Origin: Chryseobacterium piperi
Lineage (GTDB): Bacteria; Bacteroidota; Bacteroidia; Flavobacteriales; Weeksellaceae
DNA: 64,000 nt
Assembly: GCF_002285635.2 (NCBI RefSeq)
Contig: NZ_CP023049.2
Coordinates: 2,356,001 to 2,420,000 of the forward strand
Direction: 5' to 3'
Part shown: positions 17,195 to 26,299 of the stretch, one piece after another
Position numbering within the stretch: the first letter of the stretch is position 1
How the letters are laid out: every line of letters starts with the position of its first letter
The notes under the pieces: generated by a model
Told to the model about the DNA's origin: nothing
The model's database searches: none
Seen by the model: the letters and a program-made list of their open reading frames with translations, nothing else
Made by a program: the position numbers and the translations under genes

Positions 17195-18229
17195 TTATTC
17201 TCCTAGCTTTTCTTTTTCATCTTCCTCCTTATCCGGGAATATCAATGACAAAACAACTGAGATGATCAATACCCCACCAACAATTCCTAGCGAAATCGGA
17301 GACGAAATATGAATCCACGGTGCTATCAACATTTTAACTCCAATGAAAGTTAAGATAATAGCTAAACCATATGGCAGCTTGCTGAACATATGAATGAAAT
17401 TCGCCAATAGGAAATATAATGATCTAAGTCCTAAAATAGCGAAAATATTAGAAGTATAAAGAATAAACGGATCATCGGAAATAGCAAAGATTGCAGGAAT
17501 CGAATCTACCGCAAAAAGCACGTCTGTAAACTCAATTACTCCCACCACAACTAAAAGTGGTGTTGCCATTTTAATTCCATTTTTAACAGTGAAAAATTTA
17601 TCCCCGTCATAATTATCTGAAACTTTCCAGAAACTTTTGATCAGTTTCGCTCCTGCTGTATTACTGAAATCTTCATCTTCATCATCACCTCCGTCGCCCC
17701 ATGATTTAATACCTGCATACACAAGGAATAAACCAAACAACATCATCACCACATTAATATGCACTCCTTTACCTAAAATGTGCATCTCAGGCAGATAAGT
17801 CAGGTTGATAAGACCAACTCCGGCAAAAATAAATATGGCCCTGAATAATAACGCCCCAATAATTCCCCAAAACAAGACTTTGTGGTGCAAATATTTTGGA
17901 ACTTTAAAGAAGCCAAAAACGAGAATAAATACGAATAAGTTATCTACAGAAAGAGCTTTTTCAATCCAATAGGCAGCCTGATATTGAGTAAATTTCTCTA
18001 TTGCCAGGGCATGGCCATCCGACTGGTTGAAGACCCAGTATACAATTCCTGAAAAAATCATGGATAATGAAATCCATATCACTGACCATATCGTAGCTTC
18101 TTTGGATGAAACCTCATGGCTCTTTTTATTAAAAACTCCTAAATCCAGAAGTAACATGACAACAACTGTTATCGCAAATCCCCACACCAGCCCGGGATGC
18201 AGCTCTAAAATACTTTGATGTTTTTCCAC
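17195..18229 (-). CDS. terC: TerC family integral membrane protein
   Basis: A 344-residue polytopic membrane protein with about nine hydrophobic segments. It shows the TerC/Alx hallmarks SVDNLFVFILVF and VIEFTDVLFAVDSIPAIFAI, with conserved acidic residues inside membrane segments. An acidic cytoplasmic loop (DGGDDEDEDF) and an acidic C-terminus (DKEEDEKEKLGE) may bind metal. TerC-family proteins are linked to manganese or tellurite handling and to metal loading of exported proteins. It ends the ter cluster, 178 nt after the second TerD gene, so it may have its own promoter. Confidence 0.92.
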   Translation of the reverse strand: MEKHQSILELHPGLVWGFAITVVVMLLLDLGVFNKKSHEVSSKEATIWSVIWISLSMIFSGIVYWVFNQSDGHALAIEKFTQYQAAYWIEKALSVDNLFVFILVFGFFKVPKYLHHKVLFWGIIGALLFRAIFIFAGVGLINLTYLPEMHILGKGVHINVVMMLFGLFLVYAGIKSWGDGGDDEDEDFSNTAGAKLIKSFWKVSDNYDGDKFFTVKNGIKMATPLLVVVGVIEFTDVLFAVDSIPAIFAISDDPFILYTSNIFAILGLRSLYFLLANFIHMFSKLPYGLAIILTFIGVKMLIAPWIHISSPISLGIVGGVLIISVVLSLIFPDKEEDEKEKLGE

Positions 18230-18407
18230 TTTTTATTATCTGTTATTATACGATAAAAGCAATAGCTGCACAAAGTACAAGTATTGCTATTTTTTACTAT
18301 TGCATAAATACAATTAATTTCAATAATAAGTCAATTCCATCTTAACCAATTTTAGAAAATCGTTCAGATTTTTTGCCTCTTGAATATCAATTGTTTATTC
18401 TATATTG

Positions 18408-19019
18408 TTATAAATATTTTTGCTGAACTGTTTGAATAGTCTGTTCCAGTTTTCTGTCAGCAGTAGGATCTCCAACAGCATTGAACTTCCATTCTCCATT
18501 TCGCTTATAAAAGACACCCATTACCATAGCAACATGCCCGCTAAAAGATTTGTCGTTCCCAATATCATATTTGGCAAAAACTTCTTTTACATTCGTAGGT
18601 GTTCCCTCGTAGATACGGATCGAAGCAAAAGGAATGGTTCCGAAGTCCTGCCCCCTGTAGCTATTAAGCACCAAAGCAACATGCTCAACACTAGTATCCA
18701 ATTGATTGAAATCCACCATAATCACTTCATTATCAAGTCCATCATCACCATCTACATCACCAGTTAAATCATCTCCGCTGTGTCTTACTGAACCATTTCT
18801 AGATTTCAGGTTTCCAAAGTAAATAACTTCAGTCGGATTTTTATTTGAATCATATAAGATACAGCTCGCATCTAAGTCTACTGCCTCTTTTTTAGTTCCA
18901 AAGAAGAAGCTTTTTTTCTCGATCGCCCCCCAGTTTATTCCAACACAAGCTTGGGTAAGGGTCGTTCCGTTTTCCTTTGTCAGGTTAATTCTTTGACCTT
19001 TTTGTAAGTTAATAGCCAT
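18408..19019 (-). CDS. terD: TerD family protein (second copy)
   Basis: TerD-domain protein of 203 residues, normal for the family. The start [18 protein letters not shown] is shared with the other copy at 21314-21868. The calcium-binding segment DLTGDVDGDDGLDNE and the downstream IRIYEGTP...VFAKYDIG are both family features. TerD proteins bind Ca2+ at the inner face of the membrane and act with TerC and TelA in tellurite, colicin and phage resistance. A terminal LEQTIQTVQQKYL helix is added. Upstream is a repeat-rich gap of 240 bp. Confidence 0.93.
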   Translation of the reverse strand: MAINLQKGQRINLTKENGTTLTQACVGINWGAIEKKSFFFGTKKEAVDLDASCILYDSNKNPTEVIYFGNLKSRNGSVRHSGDDLTGDVDGDDGLDNEVIMVDFNQLDTSVEHVALVLNSYRGQDFGTIPFASIRIYEGTPTNVKEVFAKYDIGNDKSFSGHVAMVMGVFYKRNGEWKFNAVGDPTADRKLEQTIQTVQQKYL

Positions 19020-19259
19020 CTTTATATTTTAGTTATTTTTTTAATAGCAAAATTGCTAAACTGCTGAATTGCAAAATCGCTTTCTATTCTACCTTATTTT
19101 GATGGTAGTGGTTTTTAATTATTTTATGAATGTTAAGTTGCTAAATTGTTAAATCGCAAATTTGCAGAATCGTTACAATGAAATACTCCCTTTTATAATT
19201 AGCAGTATTTAAACGATTTTACAGTTTACCAAATTCGCAATTCCGCCTTTTCGCCCTTA
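19020..19259. repeat. Repeat-rich gap in the ter locus
   Basis: This 240-bp gap holds many short units such as AAATCGCAAATTTGCAGAATCG and TTGCTAAATTGTTAAATCGC. The reverse complement of 19185-19260 aligns with 40166-40265 through AGGCGGAATTGCG, AATCGTTTAAATA and ATAAAAG.GAGTAT. It is non-coding and belongs to a dispersed family with a second copy near deoD. Confidence 0.65.
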
Positions 19260-20204
19260 TCAATTATTCAAATTCAAATTAAGCATCGCCCGAAGAATAT
19301 TGGTTTCTTCGTTGACGTCAAATATTTTACTCATGATATCAACACTTTCTAAATTTCGCAGATAGTCCTTTAAAACAGACTCCACATCTTCCGGTAAGCT
19401 TCGCTTTCTTTCACCAATACTTTCTTCCAGTTCTTCATTCTTCTTTTTCAACTGATTCATGATTAAAACCTGATTGGATTCATTTCCCGATGTATCCAAA
19501 GAAGCAAGTTCTTCACGAATCAGATATAATCTCTTTTCTTCAACATTAAAAATAAAATGCTCATCAGACTGAAAAAATCTGAACAGTTCATATTCGTTCT
19601 TATCAATAAGATACCCGCATATGAAACGAACTTTAAAATTCTGAATATTAAGTTTACCCAAAAGCTTTCTTTCGATTGAATAGTCCTGATACTGATAAGA
19701 CGGCGCCTGTGGTAATTTCAGCTTTGACTCATCAGCTTCGGTTCTGTAAAATTCTGTTGCATATCGCTTATGAAAATACAAAACATCATTCCAGTTTAAT
19801 CTGGATTGATCTTCTGTAAGATCCTTGTACAGGTTTCTTAAATGCTGGGAAAATATACCACTGTAGATTTTCCGGTCTGTTTCAAAATGATCAATCTTCT
19901 TTTCTTCAAAAGACGAAATGTATTGATTGTTGATATTAATCTCATTAATAATAGCCAGCAAATCGTTTTCCTTTTTCTTTTTAATTTTGGTCAACAATTC
20001 TATCAGGCTGTCCGTATATTGCAGGTGGAATAACTCAAGCTTCTGATAATCCAGTGTCTTGTTTTCGTTAAATAAGTTATGTATAATATCTGTTTTGATG
20101 TAAATGGATATTATATCAACATTTTCAAAGAAATTTGAAAGAAGTTTAAGTCTTGTTAATCTTCTTTTACTTTGAGACATTATGATTACTGCTTCATCAT
20201 CCAC
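19260..20204 (-). CDS. Unknown protein of the ter cluster
   Basis: A 314-residue soluble, highly charged and mostly helical protein without signal peptide or membrane segments. The sequence SFFENVDIISIYIKTDIIH (near the start) and a C-terminal coiled-coil (QLKKKNEELEESIGERKRSL) are visible. No known fold was recognised. It starts 15 nt after the TelA gene, so it is translated from the same transcript. The start could be 20204 or the ATG at 20180 (MSQSKRR). By position it is likely to work with TelA and TerD. Confidence 0.7.
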   Translation of the reverse strand: MDDEAVIIMSQSKRRLTRLKLLSNFFENVDIISIYIKTDIIHNLFNENKTLDYQKLELFHLQYTDSLIELLTKIKKKKENDLLAIINEININNQYISSFEEKKIDHFETDRKIYSGIFSQHLRNLYKDLTEDQSRLNWNDVLYFHKRYATEFYRTEADESKLKLPQAPSYQYQDYSIERKLLGKLNIQNFKVRFICGYLIDKNEYELFRFFQSDEHFIFNVEEKRLYLIREELASLDTSGNESNQVLIMNQLKKKNEELEESIGERKRSLPEDVESVLKDYLRNLESVDIMSKIFDVNEETNILRAMLNLNLNN

Positions 20205-20219
20205 TGGTATATTCTGTTA

Positions 20220-21308
20220 TTAACCTCTAATATTTGCTTTCAATTCACTTTCCAACGTCTGAAGATCCTGATCCAGTTTTCTTCTGTTTTCCGCTCCCTG
20301 TTTCTGGATCTGTTTAACTTCATTCAACGTGTTAATAAGCATTGACGTCGTTTCTTTCAATGTTTCAGCAGATACGATGGTTTGCTCATTGGCCTTCGCC
20401 ACATTTCTTGAGTTCTGTCCAAGACGTTCAGCATTCTTTCTCAAAATCTCTTCTGTTGTAGAAGATACTTTCTGCTGAATTTCTATATTTTGTTGCTGTC
20501 TGTGCATCGCCACTGCCAGTGAAAGCTGATTTTTCCACACCGGTAAAGTCGTGGTAAGAATAGTCTGCGCTTTCTCTGCAATTGAAACGTTATTATTCTG
20601 TACCAATCTGATTTGTGGAAGAGACTGCATTATAATCAAACGAACCACTTTAAGATCTGCCATTCTGCGGTCTAATCTTGCAATAAAATCTCTTTTATCA
20701 GCAATCTGATAATCGGCATAATTCTCAACATTTGCTTCCATTTCAGCAAGCTCTTCAGAAGCTCTTTGCATTCTCAGATTTCCTGCAATCACAAGATCTT
20801 CAATCTGCTTGATAGAGTTTACATTACTGTCAAAAATTGTTTGTAATACAGCATTATCTTTTGTAGAAGTGATAATTCCTGCATTCACTTTATAAGAGAT
20901 TTGGTCAATATTGTTGACAATCTTATCGTATTTGGTAAATAGATTTTCTACCTGCGTCATCATTTTCTTCATGAATGGAAGCCTGCTCAAAAAGCCTTTG
21001 ACTTTATTTCCATTCAATTCATCTACATCTACATAGTTAAGTTCGATCAATAAATTATTAATCAGCTCACCTACTTCTCCTGAATTTGATCTTCTGACAT
21101 TTCCTAAAAAGCTATCACTCTGGTTGGCTAATGTTTTTTGAAGTTCAGATCCATAATTAACAATAGAGCCGGGATTGGTCTCATCAATAGAATTTGCCAT
21201 CATTTCATATTTCTGGCGCTCTTCTCCTGCTAATTTTTCTAAATTCACGTTTCCATCTCTATCGACTAAACCGGGATTGGGATTGGGGATTGGTTGAATA
21301 TCTGACAT
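20220..21308 (-). CDS. telA: TelA-type toxic anion resistance protein
   Basis: A 362-residue helical protein of the TelA/KlaA family. Family patterns include LLIELNYVDVDELNG near residue 90, LFTKYDKIVNNIDQISYKV, then LPQIRLVQNNN and LPVWKNQLSLAVAMHRQQQ in the C-terminal half. It is almost entirely alpha-helical, with coiled-coil near the end. Members are found with TerC and TerD in tellurite and toxic-anion resistance and in membrane-stress loci. It begins 5 nt after the first TerD gene, so co-expression is nearly certain. Confidence 0.9.
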   Translation of the reverse strand: MSDIQPIPNPNPGLVDRDGNVNLEKLAGEERQKYEMMANSIDETNPGSIVNYGSELQKTLANQSDSFLGNVRRSNSGEVGELINNLLIELNYVDVDELNGNKVKGFLSRLPFMKKMMTQVENLFTKYDKIVNNIDQISYKVNAGIITSTKDNAVLQTIFDSNVNSIKQIEDLVIAGNLRMQRASEELAEMEANVENYADYQIADKRDFIARLDRRMADLKVVRLIIMQSLPQIRLVQNNNVSIAEKAQTILTTTLPVWKNQLSLAVAMHRQQQNIEIQQKVSSTTEEILRKNAERLGQNSRNVAKANEQTIVSAETLKETTSMLINTLNEVKQIQKQGAENRRKLDQDLQTLESELKANIRG

Positions 21309-21313
21309 AATTA

Positions 21314-21868
21314 TTATTGATAAATTGATACAAACTTCTCAAGTCCCTCTCTTTGCCCATTTCCTACTGCCTCAAACTTCCATTCTCCGTTTCTGTTATA
21401 AATTCTTCCGAATTCAACAGCCGTTTCAATAGAGAAATCTTCATCCAGTTCATATTTTAAAAGCTCTTCATTCGTATCCGAATTAAAAATTCTGATAAAA
21501 GAATTTCTTACCTGTCCAAAATTTTGTTTTCTTGATTCAGCTTCATGAATTGTAACAACAACGATAATTTCTTTTACAGCAGGATCAATTTTCGTTAAAT
21601 CAATTTTAACCTGCTCATCATCGCCATCGCCATCACCTGTTAGGTTATCACCTGTATGAAGTACTGCTTTATCAGGAGACTCAAGGTTGTTATAAAAAAC
21701 AAAATGATTGTCTGAAACCAATTTTTTGTTTTCTCCTAATAAAAATAAAGAAGCATCTAAATCAAAAGCTGCTCCTGTAGAAGTGTTATTAGTATCCCAT
21801 CCTAAACCTACAGTAAATTTTGGTGCATTTATATTTTCTCTTTGTCCTTTTTGCAAATTAATAGCCAT
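21314..21868 (-). CDS. terD: TerD family protein (first copy)
   Basis: TerD-domain protein of 184 residues, first gene of the ter operon. Visible are [24 protein letters not shown], the family start, [12 protein letters not shown], and the Ca2+-binding loop [17 protein letters not shown]. The closing segment [14 protein letters not shown] matches the second copy's FYKRNGEWKFNAVG, so the two arose by duplication. It is followed after 5 nt by telA. There are no kinase or phosphoribosyl-type ter genes in the cluster, so this is a reduced ter module. Confidence 0.93.
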   Translation of the reverse strand: MAINLQKGQRENINAPKFTVGLGWDTNNTSTGAAFDLDASLFLLGENKKLVSDNHFVFYNNLESPDKAVLHTGDNLTGDGDGDDEQVKIDLTKIDPAVKEIIVVVTIHEAESRKQNFGQVRNSFIRIFNSDTNEELLKYELDEDFSIETAVEFGRIYNRNGEWKFEAVGNGQREGLEKFVSIYQ

Positions 21869-22424
21869 AATATAATTCTGTTTGTGTTAAAGTGTTTATG
21901 TTATATTTCCGTATTCTTTTATATTAAATAATAATTGCTGATTGTCAATTCCAGCTGATCACCCATATGTTCTCTTTTAGTATAGACGTAAGATATTCAA
22001 AATTACTTGAACTCAGGATGAAATTTTATTAGGGTAAGCCAAAGATCAAAGGAAAAATGATGATAGCTATGGATGTCGATATCTGTTTTCAAAATGATGC
22101 TCATTAAGTTTTATATAAAGCTTTTCTTGAAAACGATCAATTACATGGATTCATGTTTTCATCATTAGCTTTTATCAATATTTTTCAATTCCACCCAAAG
22201 ATAATTTTTTTAAAATTAATGCCTCTTTTTTTATAACTTTTTAAGATTTCAGTCTTTAACTTTTAACTAAAAAAACATATTTATTTTGAAAGATGTTTCA
22301 TCAATTTTGCATTTTACAATTAACCCAAAAACAGAAAGACAAACTTTTAATAAGTTTGTCAATGTAATATTTCAATTATGATCTCGAAATTATTGAAATG
22401 CTTGTTTAGTCAGAATATTTAAAA
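21869..22424. other. AT-rich intergenic region between terD and the SulP gene
   Basis: About 550 bp without a supported gene. It holds short inverted repeats such as ACAAACTTTTAATAAGTTTGT (22341-22361, in part) but no clear promoter box for the ter operon was found by eye. The 22425-22569 dispersed element follows it. Confidence 0.5.
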
Positions 22425-22569
22425 TAACGTGACTTCGGATTAAAGATCTTTGAATCTTACTACGGTCATTTCGAATAGGCTTTTGTTCTGAACTACGTTT
22501 GCAGACTTTCAGTCTGTATTTCGAAAATATTCGATCTGACCACTCCCTCTCTTATCCGAATTCAGGTTA
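22425..22569. repeat. MITE-like dispersed element, shorter copy
   Basis: A 145-bp copy of the 4902-5100 element in the opposite orientation relative to coordinates. It shares TCATTTCGA.TAGG.TTTTGT, TCTGAACTAC, CTTTCAGTCTGTATT and the end CTCTTATCC.AA.TCAGGTTA. About 50 central bases present in the other copy are missing. The ends remain imperfect inverted repeats. Confidence 0.7.
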
Positions 22570-22579
22570 AAAAATAGCC

Positions 22580-24118
22580 TCACCTTTCAGGCATTACTTT
22601 ATAGGTAGGGTCATCCTGGATGCTCACATCAATGACTGCTTCTGCATTTTTCAGGATCTTTCTACAGTCTTCACTTAAATGGCGCAAATGCAATGTTTTA
22701 TTGTATTGGTGATAGCGCTTAGAGAGTTTATCTAACGCGTCAACGGCACTCATATCAACAACCCTGCTCTCCTTAAAATCTACGATTACCTTATCCGGAT
22801 CGTTGGCCGGATCAAACTTATCTGCAAATGCAGTGACAGAGCCAAAAAATAAAGGCCCAAATATTTCATAATATTTGACCCCGTTGTCATCAATATATTT
22901 TATCGCCCTGATTCTCTTTGCGTTATCCCATGCAAAAACCAAAGCAGAAATCACTACGCCAACTAAAACAGCCAAAGCAAGATTGTGTAATACAATCGTT
23001 ATTAAAGCCACCGTTATCCCAACAAATATGTCAGACTTAGGCATTTTATTGACAATCCTAATGGAAACCCATTGAAAAGTACTTATGGCAACCATCATCA
23101 TTACCCCCACAAGAGCAGCCATTGGTATCTTCTCAATAAAGGGAGCTCCAAATAAAATAATACCCAGAATCGTAATGGATGCAATAATGCCTGATAATCG
23201 GGCTCTGGAGCCGGCATTGAGATTAACTAAAGTTTGTGCCACCATGGCACAGCCTCCCATCCCTCCAAAAAAACCATTGGTCATATTAGCAATTCCCTGG
23301 GCTATGGATTCCCGGTTCGCATTCCCTTTGGAATTGGTAATTTCATCAACCATAGATAGGGTAAGTAAAGACTCTATTAATCCTACACCCGACATGATCA
23401 AAGCATATGGAAAAATAATATTTAGTGTTTCTAATGAAAAGGGAACTTTCGGAATATGAAATTGAGGCAGATTTCCACTGATATGTCCTATATCCCCCAC
23501 GGTCTTGGTATGAATACCTAATCCAAAAACCAGAGCAAATACAATGATGATAGCAATTAAAGAAGCAGGAACCGCTTTGGTAATCTTTGGAAAAAAATAA
23601 ACAATACCAATAGTTAGAGCTGTGAGTCCGGCCATATTATATAAAGAAGCACCCTGCAGCCAGCTTACCACTCCATTACTATCTGTCATTTTAAATTGTT
23701 CAACCTGAGCCATAAAAATAATAACCGCCAAACCATTTAGAAATCCATACATAACAGGTTGAGGAATTAAACGGACAAATTTCCCCAGCTTAAAAACACC
23801 TACCAAGATCTGGAAAATTCCGGCAAGAGCTACTGCTGCAAACAAATATTCCACTCCATGAGATTTGGCCAAAGCAATCAACACTACCACTGTTGCACCG
23901 GCACCACCGGAAACCATTCCTGGGCGTCCACCAAAAACAGCCGTAATCAGCCCCATAAGAAAGGCAGCATATAGTCCTGTGAGGGGCGATAAACCTGCCA
24001 GGATAGCGAATGAAAGAGATTCTGGAATCATCGTCATGGCTACGGTAAACCCTGCTAACAGTTCATTCTTATAATTTATTTTTTTAGAGAAACTAAAAAT
24101 ATTTGTATAGGTATCCAT
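22580..24118 (-). CDS. SulP family inorganic anion transporter
   Basis: A 512-residue SLC26/SulP transporter. The N-terminal FTVAMTMIPESLSFAILAGLSPLTGLYAAF is the family signature, given here over two membrane helices. Ten to twelve hydrophobic segments follow. A C-terminal STAS domain begins near residue 415 (KVIVDFKESRVVDMSAVDAL). Substrates in the family are sulfate, bicarbonate or other anions. The ATG at 24118 (MDTYTNIFSF) is preferred over 24130 because a TACCTTTG promoter box at 24128-24135 would put transcription start downstream of the earlier ATG. The gene is alone. Confidence 0.93.
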   Translation of the reverse strand: MDTYTNIFSFSKKINYKNELLAGFTVAMTMIPESLSFAILAGLSPLTGLYAAFLMGLITAVFGGRPGMVSGGAGATVVVLIALAKSHGVEYLFAAVALAGIFQILVGVFKLGKFVRLIPQPVMYGFLNGLAVIIFMAQVEQFKMTDSNGVVSWLQGASLYNMAGLTALTIGIVYFFPKITKAVPASLIAIIIVFALVFGLGIHTKTVGDIGHISGNLPQFHIPKVPFSLETLNIIFPYALIMSGVGLIESLLTLSMVDEITNSKGNANRESIAQGIANMTNGFFGGMGGCAMVAQTLVNLNAGSRARLSGIIASITILGIILFGAPFIEKIPMAALVGVMMMVAISTFQWVSIRIVNKMPKSDIFVGITVALITIVLHNLALAVLVGVVISALVFAWDNAKRIRAIKYIDDNGVKYYEIFGPLFFGSVTAFADKFDPANDPDKVIVDFKESRVVDMSAVDALDKLSKRYHQYNKTLHLRHLSEDCRKILKNAEAVIDVSIQDDPTYKVMPER

Positions 24119-24127
24119 AATTCTGAG

Positions 24128-24154
24128 CAAAGGTAAATACTTGAAATATTACAA
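24128..24154 (-). promoter_or_regulatory. SulP gene promoter
   Basis: TACCTTTG (24135-24128 on the minus strand) with TTG 16 nt upstream, 9 nt before the start codon. This implies a very short leader. Confidence 0.55.
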
Positions 24155-24301
24155 CTAATCATCAAATTTTCAAAATTGCATAAACGAATAAGCATTATTC
24201 ATAATAATTCACAAATAAAGTTATATTATTAAAAACACAAAGGATTAAAACCTTAATTTTTCCGTAAAAAACATTTTTTAACAATATTTTTCGATTTATC
24301 T

Positions 24302-24332
24302 TTTGGTTCGATTTCTATTTTTTCTATATTTG
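24302..24332 (+). promoter_or_regulatory. Promoter of the paired-HTH operon
   Basis: TTTG (24302-24305), 19 nt, then TATATTTG (24325-24332). This is a full match to the Bacteroidota consensus. The first gene starts at 24696, so the leader would be about 355 nt and has no long ORF. Confidence 0.6.
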
Positions 24333-24695
24333 GGAGCTAATAGGTTGATTATTTCTTATATATCTTTAATTTGTAAATAATATTTGAGCAAATTGACCTA
24401 AATGTTAAAAAATTAATCAACCATATTCAATAATATAAAGAAAAATTACATGAAAAAGCTTTAGGTGATATATTATTTCTACTTATAGATATATACAATC
24501 TGAAATACATCACATACTAAATAAAGACTACATAACTGACCGAGTTATCGATAAAGCTGTAATGAACAATTACTTTGCAAAGTTTTTCAAACTCTAAGTT
24601 TTGCTATTCTAATGCCTATTTCAAAATATATCAAACAGGAGAACATAATCTTTCTTAATGCCCCCATTATTAATATTAAAATTTTTATTTAGTAA
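24333..24695. other. Long leader or intergenic region before the HTH pair
   Basis: The segment is AT-rich and has only tiny reading frames. It may be a long 5' leader from the promoter at 24302-24332. Nothing else was recognised. Confidence 0.45.
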
Positions 24696-25124
24696 ATGTT
24701 ATACAAAGATATACATATAGGACAATTCATTAAAGAGCGTGTTGAAGATAAAGAAATTACCATCGAAAGGATTTGTAATTTTTTAAATAAAGACGAAGAG
24801 TTTGTTGAAAAGGTTTATGTCAGCAAATCAATAGACACTGAGGTTTTACTGCGTTTTAGTAAATTACTGGAATATGACTTTTTCAGACTATACAGTTCCC
24901 ACCTTATTTTATATGCACCTCCAGCTGCAGTTAATAAAAACACTGAGAAATCAGAGAAAATTCCTTATTTCCGAAAAAATATCTACACTCAGGAAATCAA
25001 AGAATTTATTATCAAACGAATTCAATCTGGAGAAATGAGCCTGGGTGAAGTCATCAAAGAATATTCTATTCCTAAAAGTACGCTTCACCGCTGGATGCAA
25101 AAAATTGATACACCTAATAAATAG
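24696..25124 (+). CDS. HTH regulator, Chryseobacterium-type paired family
   Basis: A 142-residue protein with a putative helix-turn-helix at the N-terminus (IGQFIKERVEDKEITIERIC) and a second, transposase-like HTH at the C-terminus (SLGEVIKEYSIPKSTLHRWMQKI). The stretch LLEYDFFRLYSSHLILYAPP between them is, in my memory, typical of a protein pair found in many Chryseobacterium genomes and often labelled transposase. No IS ends or DDE residues are present, so it is probably a domesticated DNA-binding protein. The second gene follows after 6 nt. Confidence 0.75.
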   Translation: MLYKDIHIGQFIKERVEDKEITIERICNFLNKDEEFVEKVYVSKSIDTEVLLRFSKLLEYDFFRLYSSHLILYAPPAAVNKNTEKSEKIPYFRKNIYTQEIKEFIIKRIQSGEMSLGEVIKEYSIPKSTLHRWMQKIDTPNK

Positions 25125-25130
25125 AATATA

Positions 25131-25457
25131 ATGCGACCTAATTACAGTAAAATTTATCAGGACATGCTCCAACTGGAGTACCCTGATAAGCTGAAGGAGC
25201 CAAAGATTAAAGAATTACTCAAAAAACTTAATACCACTGAGGATGTACTTAACCTTAATGAAAGACTTTTTGAGCAATCCAGAGAAAGGGCTCAAAACAA
25301 TCAGAAGCTAAAGACTTATGATAAAAAAACAATGCTTAAGCTGTTACAGTACCAGAAAAAGCATGGGTTTTCTACTAGCTATATGTCTAAAACATACAAA
25401 ATAAGCAGAACCACAATTGCTAAGTGGAGAAAAAACTTCGAGGAGGAAATCAACTAA
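25131..25457 (+). CDS. HTH protein, partner of the preceding gene
   Basis: A 108-residue protein. The N-terminal part (NYSKIYQDMLQLEYPDKLKE) is of unknown fold. The C-terminal KKHGFSTSYMSKTYKISRTTIAKW is a classic helix-turn-helix with a transposase-orfA-like ending. It begins 6 nt after the first HTH gene and is followed by a strong terminator, so the two form a closed two-gene operon. The role is presumably transcriptional; the target is unknown. Confidence 0.75.
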   Translation: MRPNYSKIYQDMLQLEYPDKLKEPKIKELLKKLNTTEDVLNLNERLFEQSRERAQNNQKLKTYDKKTMLKLLQYQKKHGFSTSYMSKTYKISRTTIAKWRKNFEEEIN

Positions 25458-25461
25458 TACA

Positions 25462-25490
25462 AAGCCGATAAATGATTTATCGGCTATTTT
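25462..25490 (+). terminator. Terminator of the HTH pair
   Basis: AGCCGATAAA / TTTATCGGCT with a three-base loop, followed by ATTTTA. Confidence 0.85.
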
Positions 25491-25635
25491 AATGCTTTAA
25501 CTTAAAATATCTATAATTCACTTCGTATAAAGGAATCACAGGTTAAGCATCTTTTCAGAAATGCTTCTTATTTTTGTATTCCATTACAGGTAGCCCGACC
25601 TATCTTTATCCTCATTAACTTTAAATAAAAGCATC

Positions 25636-26091
25636 ATGATCAAAGGATTATATGAAACACATATTCAGGTAAGCAATTTAGAAAAGTCTATCCAGTTTTA
25701 TACTGAAGTGCTGGATCTGAAACTCGCTCACTTAGATGAAACCAGACCTATTGCCTTTTTATGGATTGGAGATGGTAAAGGTTTTATGCTCGGATTATGG
25801 GAACAAAAAGAGAATATACAGCCCAGACACTTTGCTTTTTCCTGTGAACAGGAGGATATTTTAAATTATTCAGAAGAGTATTTAAAAAGCAGAAATTTAA
25901 AACCATACAATTTTTTAAAAGATGGAATGAGCCAACCCATGGTTTTTGCCTGGATGCCTGCTTTAGCTATATACTTTAATGATCCCGACGGCAACCAACT
26001 GGAATTCATTTCTATTCTGGAAGGAAAATCAAAACCTGAGCTAGGGGTCATATCTTATGAAGAGTGGATTAGCAAACAACACGAGAATTAA
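25636..26091 (+). CDS. VOC family protein (glyoxalase/bleomycin-resistance fold)
   Basis: A 151-residue vicinal-oxygen-chelate protein with two beta-alpha-beta-beta-beta modules. Signatures are ETHIQVSNLEKSIQFYTEVLDL at the start and FNDPDGNQLEFISIL near the end, with the metal-binding His and Glu. It is preceded by a Shine-Dalgarno-poor AT-rich region and is alone. The exact reaction (metal-dependent lyase, dioxygenase or drug binding) cannot be told from the sequence. Confidence 0.9.
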   Translation: MIKGLYETHIQVSNLEKSIQFYTEVLDLKLAHLDETRPIAFLWIGDGKGFMLGLWEQKENIQPRHFAFSCEQEDILNYSEEYLKSRNLKPYNFLKDGMSQPMVFAWMPALAIYFNDPDGNQLEFISILEGKSKPELGVISYEEWISKQHEN

Positions 26092-26262
26092 TTTAGCCAC
26101 GAATTCACGAATGATTTTATGAGTAATCTATTAACTGTTGGGCTTTTTTGTTAATTTGTTCCGAAGGCATATTATCTTTAGTGAAAAAGTTTCCAATTTA
26201 TTCTTGCATTCATTGCTAAAACAAAAAAAGAAGCGATCTCACTTTTGAGACAACTCCTTATT
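26092..26262. repeat. Dispersed palindromic repeat with partial terminator copy
   Basis: AGCCACGAATTCACGAAT at 26096-26114 and TCTTGCATTCATTGCTAAAAC near 26202-26221 are inverted arms of a dispersed unit. The following AAAGAAGCGATCTCAC (26228-26243) repeats the first half of the terC terminator. The other half of the hairpin is degraded, so it no longer terminates well. Confidence 0.55.
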
Positions 26263-26299
26263 TTTTATAGAATATATCTTCAATATTTACTGTAGTCTT

